Assembly (NCBI GenBank): GCA_025451845.1
Contig: JANWJS010000047.1
Span: forward strand, 1 to 62,822
Direction: 5' to 3'
Length of the DNA: 62,822 bases
DNA from: Steroidobacteraceae bacterium
GTDB taxonomy: Bacteria; Pseudomonadota; Gammaproteobacteria; Steroidobacterales; Steroidobacteraceae
A model generated the notes under the pieces. That model worked only from the letters and a program-made list of their open reading frames with translations, did not search any database and was not told the origin of the DNA. The position numbers and the translations under genes are program-made. Below, piece after piece: positions 41,844 to 50,212 of the stretch; the stretch's first letter is position 1; each line of letters starts with the position of its first letter.

Positions 41844-44800
41844 TTGCGAATGCGCGGTCTTGCGTGGCTCGTGGTCGGATTGTCCCTGGCGAGCCTGGCG
41901 TGCGCCGCCGAACCCGGCGCCTCCGGTCCGAGCTCGGTCGATCCCTCGGATTATCAGGCGCTGCAGTGGCGGCTCCTCGGTCCCTTCCGCGGCGGTCGCG
42001 TGCTCGCCGTCACTGGGATCGCAGGCAATGCCCGCCACTTCTACTTCGGTGCGGTGGATGGCGGCGTCTGGGCTACGCATGACGCCGGCCGGACATGGCA
42101 TCCGATTTTCGATGGTGAGCCGGTAGGCTCGGTCGGCGCCATCGCGATTGCGCCCTCCAGCCCGAGCACCCTCTATGTGGGAACGGGTGAAGCCGACATG
42201 CGCTCCGACATAGCGCAGGGTAACGGGATGTACAAGTCCACGGATGGCGGCGCGCACTGGGCGCAAATCGGGCTGACCGACTCGCGCCAAATCGCGCGCG
42301 TGCTGGTCGATCCCCACGATCCTGATCTGGTGTACGTCGCCGCCCTGGGTCATCCCTACGGCCCCAATGCGGAGCGCGGCGTCTTCCGCTCGCGGGACGG
42401 TGGGCAGCACTGGACCAAGGTTCTCTACGCGAACGCCAACACCGGCGCCGCCGATCTCGCCTTCAGGCCGGGCGACCCCGAAACGATCTATGCAGCACTC
42501 TGGCAGACCAGGCGCCCGCCCTGGAACGTGTACCCGCCATCCAACGGTCCCGGCAGCGGTCTCTACGTCTCCCACGATGGCGGCGATCACTGGAGCCGCG
42601 TCACGGGCCACGGTTTCCCGGCGACTGCCGGCCGCATCGGCATCGCGGTCTCGCCTGCGAGTCCCGACCGGGTCTACGCGCTGGCCGATGGTCCGTGGGG
42701 CAAGGGAGGGCTCTATCGGTCCGACGACGGGGGTGCCAACTGGCGCCATGTCTCGGCTGATCCGCGCATCTCTGGGCGTGGTTGGTACTTCTGCGCGCCC
42801 ACGGCCGATCCCAAGGACGCCGATCGAGTATATGTCATGAACACCATCGTCCTGGAATCGCAGGACGGAGGCGCGCACTTCATCGCGCTCAAGGGCGATA
42901 TGACCGGAGACGACTACCACGCGTTGTGGATCGACCCGACGGACACGGAGCGGCAGATCCTGGGCAGCGATCAGGGCGCGCAGATCACCCTCAATGGCGG
43001 CAAGACCTGGAGCAGTTGGTACAACCAGCCTACCGCGCAGATCTATCACGTCACCACGGACCACCGGTTCCCCTACTGGGTCTACGGCACGCAGCAGGAC
43101 TCCGGCGCGGCCGCGCTGCCCAGTCGGACGGCCAGCTATGACGGCATCACGATGGAGCAGTTCCACGAGATCACCCCAGGCGGCGAAAGCGGCATGATCG
43201 CCCCCGATCCGGCGGATCCCGACATCGTCTACGGCGATGCCAGCGATAGCGGCGCAAGTGTTGCGAAGCTGGACCGCAAGAGCGCCCAGGTGCGCGACGT
43301 CAATCCGATGCTCGCCTACCCGATGGATCATTACCGCGCCGTCTGGACGATGCCGCTCGTCTTCTCCAAGCGCGATCCGAAGACACTCTATTTCGGCAAC
43401 CAGCGGCTCTTCAGCACCCATGACGGCGGCGAGCACTGGCAGCTGCTCAGTCCCGACCTGACGCGGCGCGACGCCGGCACGCCCTCGAATCTCGATCCGA
43501 CGACCGCGGCGGATGACTACCACGTCGGCAAACGTCGCGGTGTGATTTATTCCATTGCGCCCTCGCCCTTGAGCGCCCGCGTCATTTGGTTGGGCACGGA
43601 TGACGGATTGGTCTGGCGCACGGATGACGATGGCGCGCACTGGATCAAAGTGACGCCGGCGGCGCTCACCCCGTGGTCGAAGGTCGGCGGCATCGAGCTG
43701 TCGCACTTTCAGCCGGGAGTAGCCTATCTCGCGATCGACCGCCACCGTCTGGACGACGGTACACCCTACATCTACCGGACGCGTGATGACGGCAAGAGCT
43801 GGACGCGCATCGATTCAGGCATTCCCCGTGGCCGCTTCGTCAACGTGGTGCGGGAAGACCCGGTGCGGCCGGGGCTTCTCTATGCCGGCACGGAGTTCGG
43901 CATCTATCTCTCTTTCGACGATGGTGCCCATTGGCAACCGCTGCAGCAGAACCTACCCGTCACGTCCGTGCGCGATATCGACGTGCACGGCGACGACCTG
44001 GTGATCGCCACTCACGGCCGCGGGTTCTGGATCATGGACGACATCAGCGCCCTCCGGCAGATGGATACGGTGCGATCCGCAGCGGTCACCCTCTTCAAGC
44101 CCGCGGACGCGATCCGCGTGCGGCCCGCGACTTTCACCGGGACGCCGATGCCGAAGGACGAGCCGATGGCCGCCAATCCTCCGGATGGCGCGATCATCGA
44201 TTACGTGTTGGCCGGATCGGAGCCGGGCCCCGTCGTCGTGACGATCCGCGATGCAAGCGATCAGGTCGTGCGCCGCTCCAGCAGCGCGGAGCACGTGCCC
44301 GCGCCCAATCCCGCGCAGCTGCAGTTTGCTCCCGAGTGGGTTGCGCCGACTTCGGTTCCATCCGCTGCGCCGGGCATGCATCGGTTCGTTTGGGATCTGC
44401 GTTACCCGCAACTTGCCGAGCCCGGATCCGAAGGTCTGCGGGGCGGTGGCATCTGGGCACCTCCCGGCCGCTATACGGTGGAGCTGACGGTGGCCGGGCG
44501 GGCCTACCGGCAGCCGCTCATCGTCAAGCCTGATCCACGAGTGAGGGTCTCGCAAGCCGGCCTGCAGCGCGAGTTCGAGCTGGCGCGCAAGGTGGTGGCC
44601 GCGCAGGCGCAGGTGTCCGCGGCGCTCGGCCGCGCGGCGAAGCTGCTCGATACACTCGATGCGCGGCTCGCGAAGTCCGGTGGGGCGCACCGTCAGATGG
44701 CTGACCTCATGGCCAAGGCGATCAGCATCTCCGGAACGCGTGCGCATGCCGAGCGCGTTCCCTTCCCGGCTGTCCCGCCGCTGCGGACTGACAGCCTGGG

Positions 44801-44999
44801 TGCACTGGCCGCGGATCTCTATGGTCTCGCATCGTCGGTGGATGGGGCGGATGCTGATCCCAGCCCCGACGCGTTGTCTTCCTACGCGACGCTGTCAGGA
44901 AAGTTGGCGGCGACGCTGGCGGAGTGGAAGCGTCTCGAGACCGTGGACGTGCCCAAGCTCAACGAGCGGCTGAAGACCGCGGGGCAGCAGACCCTTTAA
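41844..44999 (+). CDS. Secreted Asp-box (BNR/VPS10-like) beta-propeller protein
   Basis: The 1051-residue precursor has a signal peptide (residues 1-23). Many repeats of the Asp-box type follow (GVWATHDAGRTWHP, GMYKSTDGGAHWAQ, GVFRSRDGGQHWTK, GLYVSHDGGDHWSR, LYRSDDGGANWRHV, LFSTHDGGEHWQL), spread through a six- or seven-bladed propeller arrangement like that of sialidases and sortilin-type VPS10 domains. A shorter beta-rich part follows near residue 850-890 (GRYTVELTVAGRAYRQPLIV), then a helical C-terminus. Such proteins are exported and bind glycans or peptides. None of the residues shows a glycosidase triad clearly. The TTG at 41844, six bases after GGGAGG, is used; an ATG two codons later is possible. 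Confidence 0.7.
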   Translation: MRMRGLAWLVVGLSLASLACAAEPGASGPSSVDPSDYQALQWRLLGPFRGGRVLAVTGIAGNARHFYFGAVDGGVWATHDAGRTWHPIFDGEPVGSVGAIAIAPSSPSTLYVGTGEADMRSDIAQGNGMYKSTDGGAHWAQIGLTDSRQIARVLVDPHDPDLVYVAALGHPYGPNAERGVFRSRDGGQHWTKVLYANANTGAADLAFRPGDPETIYAALWQTRRPPWNVYPPSNGPGSGLYVSHDGGDHWSRVTGHGFPATAGRIGIAVSPASPDRVYALADGPWGKGGLYRSDDGGANWRHVSADPRISGRGWYFCAPTADPKDADRVYVMNTIVLESQDGGAHFIALKGDMTGDDYHALWIDPTDTERQILGSDQGAQITLNGGKTWSSWYNQPTAQIYHVTTDHRFPYWVYGTQQDSGAAALPSRTASYDGITMEQFHEITPGGESGMIAPDPADPDIVYGDASDSGASVAKLDRKSAQVRDVNPMLAYPMDHYRAVWTMPLVFSKRDPKTLYFGNQRLFSTHDGGEHWQLLSPDLTRRDAGTPSNLDPTTAADDYHVGKRRGVIYSIAPSPLSARVIWLGTDDGLVWRTDDDGAHWIKVTPAALTPWSKVGGIELSHFQPGVAYLAIDRHRLDDGTPYIYRTRDDGKSWTRIDSGIPRGRFVNVVREDPVRPGLLYAGTEFGIYLSFDDGAHWQPLQQNLPVTSVRDIDVHGDDLVIATHGRGFWIMDDISALRQMDTVRSAAVTLFKPADAIRVRPATFTGTPMPKDEPMAANPPDGAIIDYVLAGSEPGPVVVTIRDASDQVVRRSSSAEHVPAPNPAQLQFAPEWVAPTSVPSAAPGMHRFVWDLRYPQLAEPGSEGLRGGGIWAPPGRYTVELTVAGRAYRQPLIVKPDPRVRVSQAGLQREFELARKVVAAQAQVSAALGRAAKLLDTLDARLAKSGGAHRQMADLMAKAISISGTRAHAERVPFPAVPPLRTDSLGALAADLYGLASSVDGADADPSPDALSSYATLSGKLAATLAEWKRLETVDVPKLNERLKTAGQQTL

Positions 45000-45038
45000 C
45001 AAATCACCCGGAGCGATTTTGGACGGCGGTAGCCGGCC

Positions 45039-45587
45039 CTAAGAGTTTGGCGCCGGGAGGGGGCCGAACAACGCCTCCTGCGAGCCAGCGCCCTGCTCGC
45101 CCCCTTCTTCGAGGGCGAGGAGCCGCTGCTTGATCGGCAGACCGCCGCCAAACCCGGTGAGGCTGCCATTGGCGCCGATCACGCGGTGGCAGGGCACCAC
45201 GATGGGTAGCGGGTTCGCGCCATTCGCGAGGCCGACGGCGCGCGAGGCGCTCGGGTTGCCGATGCGCCGCGCGAGCTCACCGTAGGAAATGGTCTTGCCA
45301 TACGGGATCTCCGTCAGCGCACGCCAGACCCGCCGCTGGAATTCCGTGCCTCGCGGCGCGAGCGGCAGGTCGAAGCTGCGCCGCTCGCCGGCGAAGTATG
45401 CGACCAACTGTGCAATCACCGTCCGAAACGGCTTGGAATTCTCGATCCAATCGCCTGCCACGCGCAGGGGTCGCGGACCGGACTGGAAGCCTACCTGAAT
45501 CAGGCTCGCACCGTCGCCGGCGAGAAGAAGCCCGCCGACCGGCGAGTCGATCTCGTGCCAGTAAACGGTGTTGGGTGTCGTCTTCAT
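45039..45587 (-). CDS. ogt: Methylated-DNA--[protein]-cysteine S-methyltransferase
   Basis: The 182-residue protein carries the alkyl-acceptor cysteine in IVVPCHRVIGANGSLTGFGG, preceded by the helix-turn-helix region YGKTISYGELARRIGNPSAS and AVGLANGANP. It removes methyl or other alkyl groups from O6-guanine in DNA by transferring them to itself. The start codon shares one base with the stop of the Ada-AlkA gene upstream (TGATG), so the two repair genes are expressed together. The last 20 residues (GSQEALFGPLPAPNS) are an extra tail. Confidence 0.9.
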   Translation of the reverse strand: MKTTPNTVYWHEIDSPVGGLLLAGDGASLIQVGFQSGPRPLRVAGDWIENSKPFRTVIAQLVAYFAGERRSFDLPLAPRGTEFQRRVWRALTEIPYGKTISYGELARRIGNPSASRAVGLANGANPLPIVVPCHRVIGANGSLTGFGGGLPIKQRLLALEEGGEQGAGSQEALFGPLPAPNS

Positions 45588-47071
45588 CACTTCTCTCCAC
45601 GATGTTGCCGGTCGCTCGCCGCGCACCACAGGTGCATGACCGCATAACCGCGCCACGGCCGCCACGCCTCGGCGCGCTGTTCCAACTCTTTCGCCATCAG
45701 CGGAGCGCCGCCGCCGGCCGCCATGCGCCGCACGACGAGGTCGGCGACGAGAAACGCATCCGGCTCACCGAGCGCGCGCAGCGCAATGTACTGCGCCGTC
45801 CATTCGCCGATGCCCGGCAGCTCCACCAGGCTCGCGATGACATCCTCCGCCGGACGATCGAATGCGACCCGGCCCTCGCCCACCGCAACCGCAAGTGCCT
45901 TCAGCGCGCTGATGCGCGCGCCGGTGAGTCCCAGCCCGTCGAGATTCGCGGCCGCCACCGCCTGGGGCGTGGGAAAGAGGCGCTCGAGTCCCGCGACCGC
46001 CGTCGCCACCGCCTCTCCGGTGCGCTCGACGAGACGCCCGGCCAGGGTGCGCGCGCCCGCTACGGTGACCTGCTGACCCAACACCGCGCGCACCGCGCAC
46101 TCGAACGCGTCCCACGTCCCGGGAATGCGTATGCCGGGGCGGCGGCGTAGGAGCGGGCGCAGCAGCGGATCGGACCCCAGCCCCGCGGTCAGGAGCGTTG
46201 GGTCGGCGGAAAGATCGAACACACGCCGCGCGGCCGTGGCGATCTGAAAGAGCGCCCCGGGCGGCGCGCCAGTGACGCGCAGCTGCAGCGCATCCTTGCC
46301 GGGTACCGGCTGCACCTGGATGACGGCATGGCCCGCATCGATGCGGATCAGCCGCGCATAGGTCTGCTCATCCATCCGCTCCACGCCCGGCGTGGCGCGC
46401 AGCGCGAGGAAATCGCGCAGGTGATTCCAGTCGTAAGGCGGCCGGTAGGTGAGGGTGAGCGTGACCTCGTCGCCCGCGCCGCGGGCCGGCGGCTCGCGGC
46501 GCTCCCGGCGCAGCTCCCGCGGCGGCCGGTGGTACGCTTTCTGGAACGCATCGTTGAAGCGGCGCAGGCTGCCGAACCCGGCAGCGAGCGCGATCTGCGT
46601 CATCGGCAGATCGCTCTCATCGATCAACCGCTTGGCGAAGTGCAGGCGGCGTGTTTGGGCGACGGCGAGCGGGGAGGCGCCGACGTGCTGTAGAAAGAGC
46701 CTGTCGAGGTGTCGCGCTCCAACACCGACGCGGGTGGCAAACTCGCCGACACTGGCCTCATCGAGCGCGCCTTCGTTGATGAGGCGCAATGCGCGCCTCA
46801 CGACCGCGGAGGTCCCGAGCCAGGCCGGCGTCCCGGGCGCGGCCTCCGGCCGGCAACGCAGGCACGGCCTGAACCCGGCTTCCGCCGCCGCGGCGGCGGA
46901 AACGAAGTAGCGGACGTTGCCGCGCCTCGGAGACGGCGAGGCCGGGCAGATGGGACGGCAATAGATCCCCGTCGACGTCACGGCGATGAAGAACTTGCCG
47001 TCGAAGCGGGGGTCCCGGCTCCGGCGCGCTCGCTCCAGCACCGTCGGATCGAATGGCAGCATCTCTTGCAT
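45587..47071 (-). CDS. Ada-AlkA fusion: alkylation sensor and DNA glycosylase
   Basis: The 494-residue protein has three parts. Residues 1-80 form the Ada metal-binding domain with Cys38, Cys42, Cys70 and Cys73 (TGIYCRPICP, FRPCLRCRPE), the same spacing as E. coli Ada. Residues 85-190 form an AraC helix-turn-helix (VGVGARHLDRLFLQHVGA, MTQIALAAGFGSLRRFNDAF). From about residue 200 comes an AlkA glycosylase domain with the helix-hairpin-helix LPGIGEWTAQYIALRAL and a following aspartate in FLVADLVVRRM. Alkylation of Ada-type Cys38 would activate transcription, while the C-terminal domain excises alkylated purines. With Ogt next to it this is a complete adaptive-response unit. Confidence 0.9.
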   Translation of the reverse strand: MQEMLPFDPTVLERARRSRDPRFDGKFFIAVTSTGIYCRPICPASPSPRRGNVRYFVSAAAAAEAGFRPCLRCRPEAAPGTPAWLGTSAVVRRALRLINEGALDEASVGEFATRVGVGARHLDRLFLQHVGASPLAVAQTRRLHFAKRLIDESDLPMTQIALAAGFGSLRRFNDAFQKAYHRPPRELRRERREPPARGAGDEVTLTLTYRPPYDWNHLRDFLALRATPGVERMDEQTYARLIRIDAGHAVIQVQPVPGKDALQLRVTGAPPGALFQIATAARRVFDLSADPTLLTAGLGSDPLLRPLLRRRPGIRIPGTWDAFECAVRAVLGQQVTVAGARTLAGRLVERTGEAVATAVAGLERLFPTPQAVAAANLDGLGLTGARISALKALAVAVGEGRVAFDRPAEDVIASLVELPGIGEWTAQYIALRALGEPDAFLVADLVVRRMAAGGGAPLMAKELEQRAEAWRPWRGYAVMHLWCAASDRQHRGEK

Positions 47072-47625
47072 GGGGCAGACGATACGCCGCGCCGCTCCCC
47101 TCTACTGGCCATTTTCGGACATGCATGCCGGGTGGCGGCCCGCACTTGGATCTGATCGAGCCGCAGCCGCAATGGATCGCGGCCGATTGCTGCCAGTCGG
47201 TACCGCGCTCAGCGACTCTCTCGATGAGCCCGCCGATCCGGCCGAGCCGCACGCGTTGCTGGCCGTCGCCACGGGCGCGCACGACTTGGCCGATTGGCAG
47301 GAGTGGCCGCTCGAGGAATTGCCGCCCGGAGCCGCCGCCCTCGCGCTGCGCGCTCCTGTGGCGACGGTGCGCCAGAGCGCGTGTCCGGTGTTAGCTCTGC
47401 CACGGCGGCCGCGAGCGCTATGAATACGAACAGGGCGCCGTGGACCGTTGGTCCATGGGCGGCGTCCTGTCGCGGGGGGCTGGGCCCCGACCCGGTGCGG
47501 CGTCGCTCGGCTGACAATGAGACGCAAGTCACAATGTTGCCAACCGATCGCCAGGCCTGAGATAGTATGGTGTGAGCGCTTCGCATCGGGCTCGGTTGCG
47601 AAGCTCAGGATCGACGGGGGGAACC
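47072..47625. other. Divergent region without a recognised gene
   Basis: These 554 bases separate the Ada-AlkA gene (minus) from the TonB receptor gene (plus) and must hold both promoters. A plus-strand frame at 47172-47423 reads MDRGRLLPVGTALSDSLDEP and onward for 83 codons with codon choice not unlike real genes. I do not recognise it, and it has no strong ribosome site. No riboswitch, tRNA or clear palindrome was found. Confidence 0.3.
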
Positions 47626-49665
47626 GTGACGCTCTCTGCCTCGACTCGTGGGCACAAGCCCGTAACCGGCGCGCTGCGCGCCGTGTTCGTCGCGGGCGCG
47701 CTGGTGGCGGCCGCGCCCGGATTGCGGGCGCAGCCGGCGGCCAGCGGGCAGGTCGGCGCGCTTAAGCGCCTCAGTATCGAGCAGCTCGCCAACGTCGAGG
47801 TGACCTCCGTCACCCGGGGTCCGCAGCCGCTGTCACGATCGGCGGCTGCCGTCGCCGTCGTGACCAGCCAGCAGATCGCGAGCTCCGGTGCAATGAACGT
47901 CCCCGAGGCGATCCGTTACGTTCCCGGAATCAATGTCGCGCAGGTGACCGCAAGCGAATGGGCCGTCAGCTCGCGCGGCTTCGCCAGCGCCAACTCGCCC
48001 GATCTGCTGGTGTTGAGCGACGGCCGCAGCATCTACACGCCCCTGTACTCCGGTGTCTTCTGGGACGTGCAGGATTACTTCATGCAGGACATCGACCGGA
48101 TCGAGGTAATCCGTGGTCCTGGCGCCGCGCTCTGGGGATCCAACGCCGTCAATGGCGTGATCAACATCATCAGCAAGAGCGCCGCCGACACACAGGGCGC
48201 CTGGCTTGCGGCGGGCGCCGGTTCTGACGAGCGCGCGCTGGCGGCGGCGCAATACGGCGGCGAGACCGGGGACCAGCTCTACTACCGCGTGTTCGCCAAG
48301 TATCAGGACCATGGCGCACTGGACTATCCTGCGGGCGCCAGCCCGGATGACTGGAGGCTCGGCCACGTCGGTTTCCGCACGGACTGGAATGCCGGCCCGG
48401 CCGATGCGTATACCGTGCAGGGCGAGGCCTACGACGGCACCCTGGGGCAGGTGAGTCCGTCCGTCAACATCATCGGCCGGCCAGGTCCGGCAAATCCACT
48501 GCGGGTGGGCGTGAGCGGCGGCAACGTGCTCGGGCGCTGGCGGCACACGATGAGCGACGACTCGGATTTCGAGTTGCGTGTTTACTACGACTACACCCAC
48601 CGCAACGATCCCACGTTCATCGATGATCTCGGCACGCTCGATATCGACTTCCAGGAGCATTTGCCGCTCGGCAGTGCCCAGGCGGTCACCTGGGGGCTCA
48701 CCGGCCGGACTCAGGATGACCGCAATCGGGGGAGGGGGATCTTCGCGCTGAATCCCCCCGACTCCCGCGACAACGCCGCGAGCGGTTTCGTGCAGGACGA
48801 GGTCTCGCTGCCGCACTCGGTGCGGCTGACACTCGGTACGAAGTTCGAGCACAATGACTTCAGCGGGTTCGAAGTGCAGCCGAGCCTGCGGGCGGCCTGG
48901 GATCTATCCGCTACCGGCACCGTCTGGGGCGCAGTTTCCCGCGCGGTGCGAGTGCCGACGCGGCTCGAGCGCGACATCGACGTCGCTGCCACCGATCCAG
49001 CCGGCAATCCGGTCGTCTTGCTGCTCGGCAACCGCAACTTCCGCGCCGAGGAAGTACTGGCCTTCGAGCTCGGGTATCGCTGGCAGCCGCTGACCAATCT
49101 CTCGCTGGATGTCGCGGCGTTCCGTAACCGCTACACGGGGCTGGCCTCCCTCGAGCTCGGCACGCCCTTCCTCGATGCGGCGACCGGCCGGACCATTCTG
49201 CCGCTGCTCAATGAGAACCAGATCGACGGACATTCGACGGGTCTCGAGGGCCTGGCCATGTATTCCCCGGTGGGCTGGTGGCGGCTCTCGGTCGACTATT
49301 CCTACATCGACATGCAGTTGACACCGCTCGGCGCGGACTACAACCGCGACCGGTTCTTCGCGGGCTCGACACCCCGCAATCAGGTGGGGCTGCAGTCCTA
49401 CTTCGATCTGCCGCACGATGTCGAGCTCTACGCCGGCCTGCGTGAGCTCTCGGCCATCCGAACCCTGCCGGAAGTGGTCGACGGGACCGGTGATCCCGGC
49501 TATCAGGAGCTCGATCTCAACGCCACCTGGCGCGCCACTGCGCACCTCACCCTGTCACTCGAGGCGCGCAGTCTCCTCCATGCGGACCACGTCGAGTTCG
49601 GCGGGCCCGATGAGCGCAGCGCTATCGATCGAAGCGTTTTCGGACGGATGAAATGGGAGCTCTGA
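47626..49665 (+). CDS. TonB-dependent receptor of the YfiR-kinase operon
   Basis: The 679-residue precursor has a signal region (about residues 1-38). A plug domain runs from about 50 to 180 (LANVEVTSVTRGPQPLSRSA, VVTSQQIASSGAMNVPEAIR, DIDRIEVIRGPGAALWGSNA), and a barrel ends FGRMKWEL. The GTG start is preferred to the longer open frame because GGGGGGAACC precedes it and the signal sequence begins there. It overlaps the YfiR-like gene by 13 bases. Receptors in this operon type are thought to start a signalling chain as well as, or instead of, importing a ligand. The ligand is unknown. Confidence 0.85.
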   Translation: MTLSASTRGHKPVTGALRAVFVAGALVAAAPGLRAQPAASGQVGALKRLSIEQLANVEVTSVTRGPQPLSRSAAAVAVVTSQQIASSGAMNVPEAIRYVPGINVAQVTASEWAVSSRGFASANSPDLLVLSDGRSIYTPLYSGVFWDVQDYFMQDIDRIEVIRGPGAALWGSNAVNGVINIISKSAADTQGAWLAAGAGSDERALAAAQYGGETGDQLYYRVFAKYQDHGALDYPAGASPDDWRLGHVGFRTDWNAGPADAYTVQGEAYDGTLGQVSPSVNIIGRPGPANPLRVGVSGGNVLGRWRHTMSDDSDFELRVYYDYTHRNDPTFIDDLGTLDIDFQEHLPLGSAQAVTWGLTGRTQDDRNRGRGIFALNPPDSRDNAASGFVQDEVSLPHSVRLTLGTKFEHNDFSGFEVQPSLRAAWDLSATGTVWGAVSRAVRVPTRLERDIDVAATDPAGNPVVLLLGNRNFRAEEVLAFELGYRWQPLTNLSLDVAAFRNRYTGLASLELGTPFLDAATGRTILPLLNENQIDGHSTGLEGLAMYSPVGWWRLSVDYSYIDMQLTPLGADYNRDRFFAGSTPRNQVGLQSYFDLPHDVELYAGLRELSAIRTLPEVVDGTGDPGYQELDLNATWRATAHLTLSLEARSLLHADHVEFGGPDERSAIDRSVFGRMKWEL

Positions 49666-50210
49666 GAGCCCGCGCCCGCGCCGCGCCCGTAGCGCTTCTG
49701 CTGGCCGCGTGTCTGCTCGGCGGCCGGCCGGTGCTCGCCTCGCCGACGGCGCCGCAGGTCGAGGCCGTCTTCATCTTTTATTTTTCGCAGTTCGTCGACT
49801 GGCCCGCCGGAGCCTTCGCGGACGAGCGCTCGCCGATCGTGATCGGCGTGTTGGGCAATGATCCCTTCGGCGGCGCGCTCGATCAGGCGGTCGCCGGCGA
49901 GCGGGTGAATGGCCGGCCGATCGTGGTGCGTCACATCACGAACATAGCGGATGCGGCCGGCTGCCACATTCTCTACATCAGCTCATCCGAAGGAGCGCGA
50001 CTGCCGCAGATCCTGAGCACGCTGAAGGGTCGTGGCGTGCTCACCGTCAGCGATCTCGGTAACTTCGTGCAGAGCGGCGGCATGATCCGCTTCGAGCTGA
50101 TCGACCAGCGTGTGCGGCTGCGCATCAACGCGCCGGCGGCGCAGGCTGCCGGCCTGAAGCTGAGCTCGAAGCTGTTGCGCGCCGCGGCCCCTGCGCCGGG
50201 GGACGGTTAG
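49653..50210 (+). CDS. YfiR/DUF4154 family periplasmic protein
   Basis: The 185-residue precursor has a signal peptide ending PVLAS. It then carries the DUF4154 core (AVFIFYFSQFVDWPAGAF, IVIGVLGNDPFGGALDQAVA, HILYISSSEGARLPQILSTL, VLTVSDLGNFVQSGGMIRFE). In Pseudomonas, YfiR is a periplasmic repressor of the cyclase YfiN. Here the downstream partner is a histidine kinase. It overlaps the receptor gene by 13 bases and ends 2 bases before the kinase start, so the three are one transcriptional unit. It has a single cysteine (AAGCHIL) rather than the disulfide pairs of Pseudomonas YfiR. Confidence 0.85.
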   Translation: MGALRARARAAPVALLLAACLLGGRPVLASPTAPQVEAVFIFYFSQFVDWPAGAFADERSPIVIGVLGNDPFGGALDQAVAGERVNGRPIVVRHITNIADAAGCHILYISSSEGARLPQILSTLKGRGVLTVSDLGNFVQSGGMIRFELIDQRVRLRINAPAAQAAGLKLSSKLLRAAAPAPGDG

Positions 50211-50212
50211 AC

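Noticed and set aside
41580..43745. Minus-strand open frame of about 720 codons
   Set aside because: It runs antisense to the Asp-box propeller gene, whose repeats give a long open frame in the opposite strand by codon bias. It has no family resemblance.
47833..48852. Minus-strand open frame under the TonB receptor
   Set aside because: The sense gene has a signal sequence, plug and barrel. The antisense frame has no ribosome site or family features.
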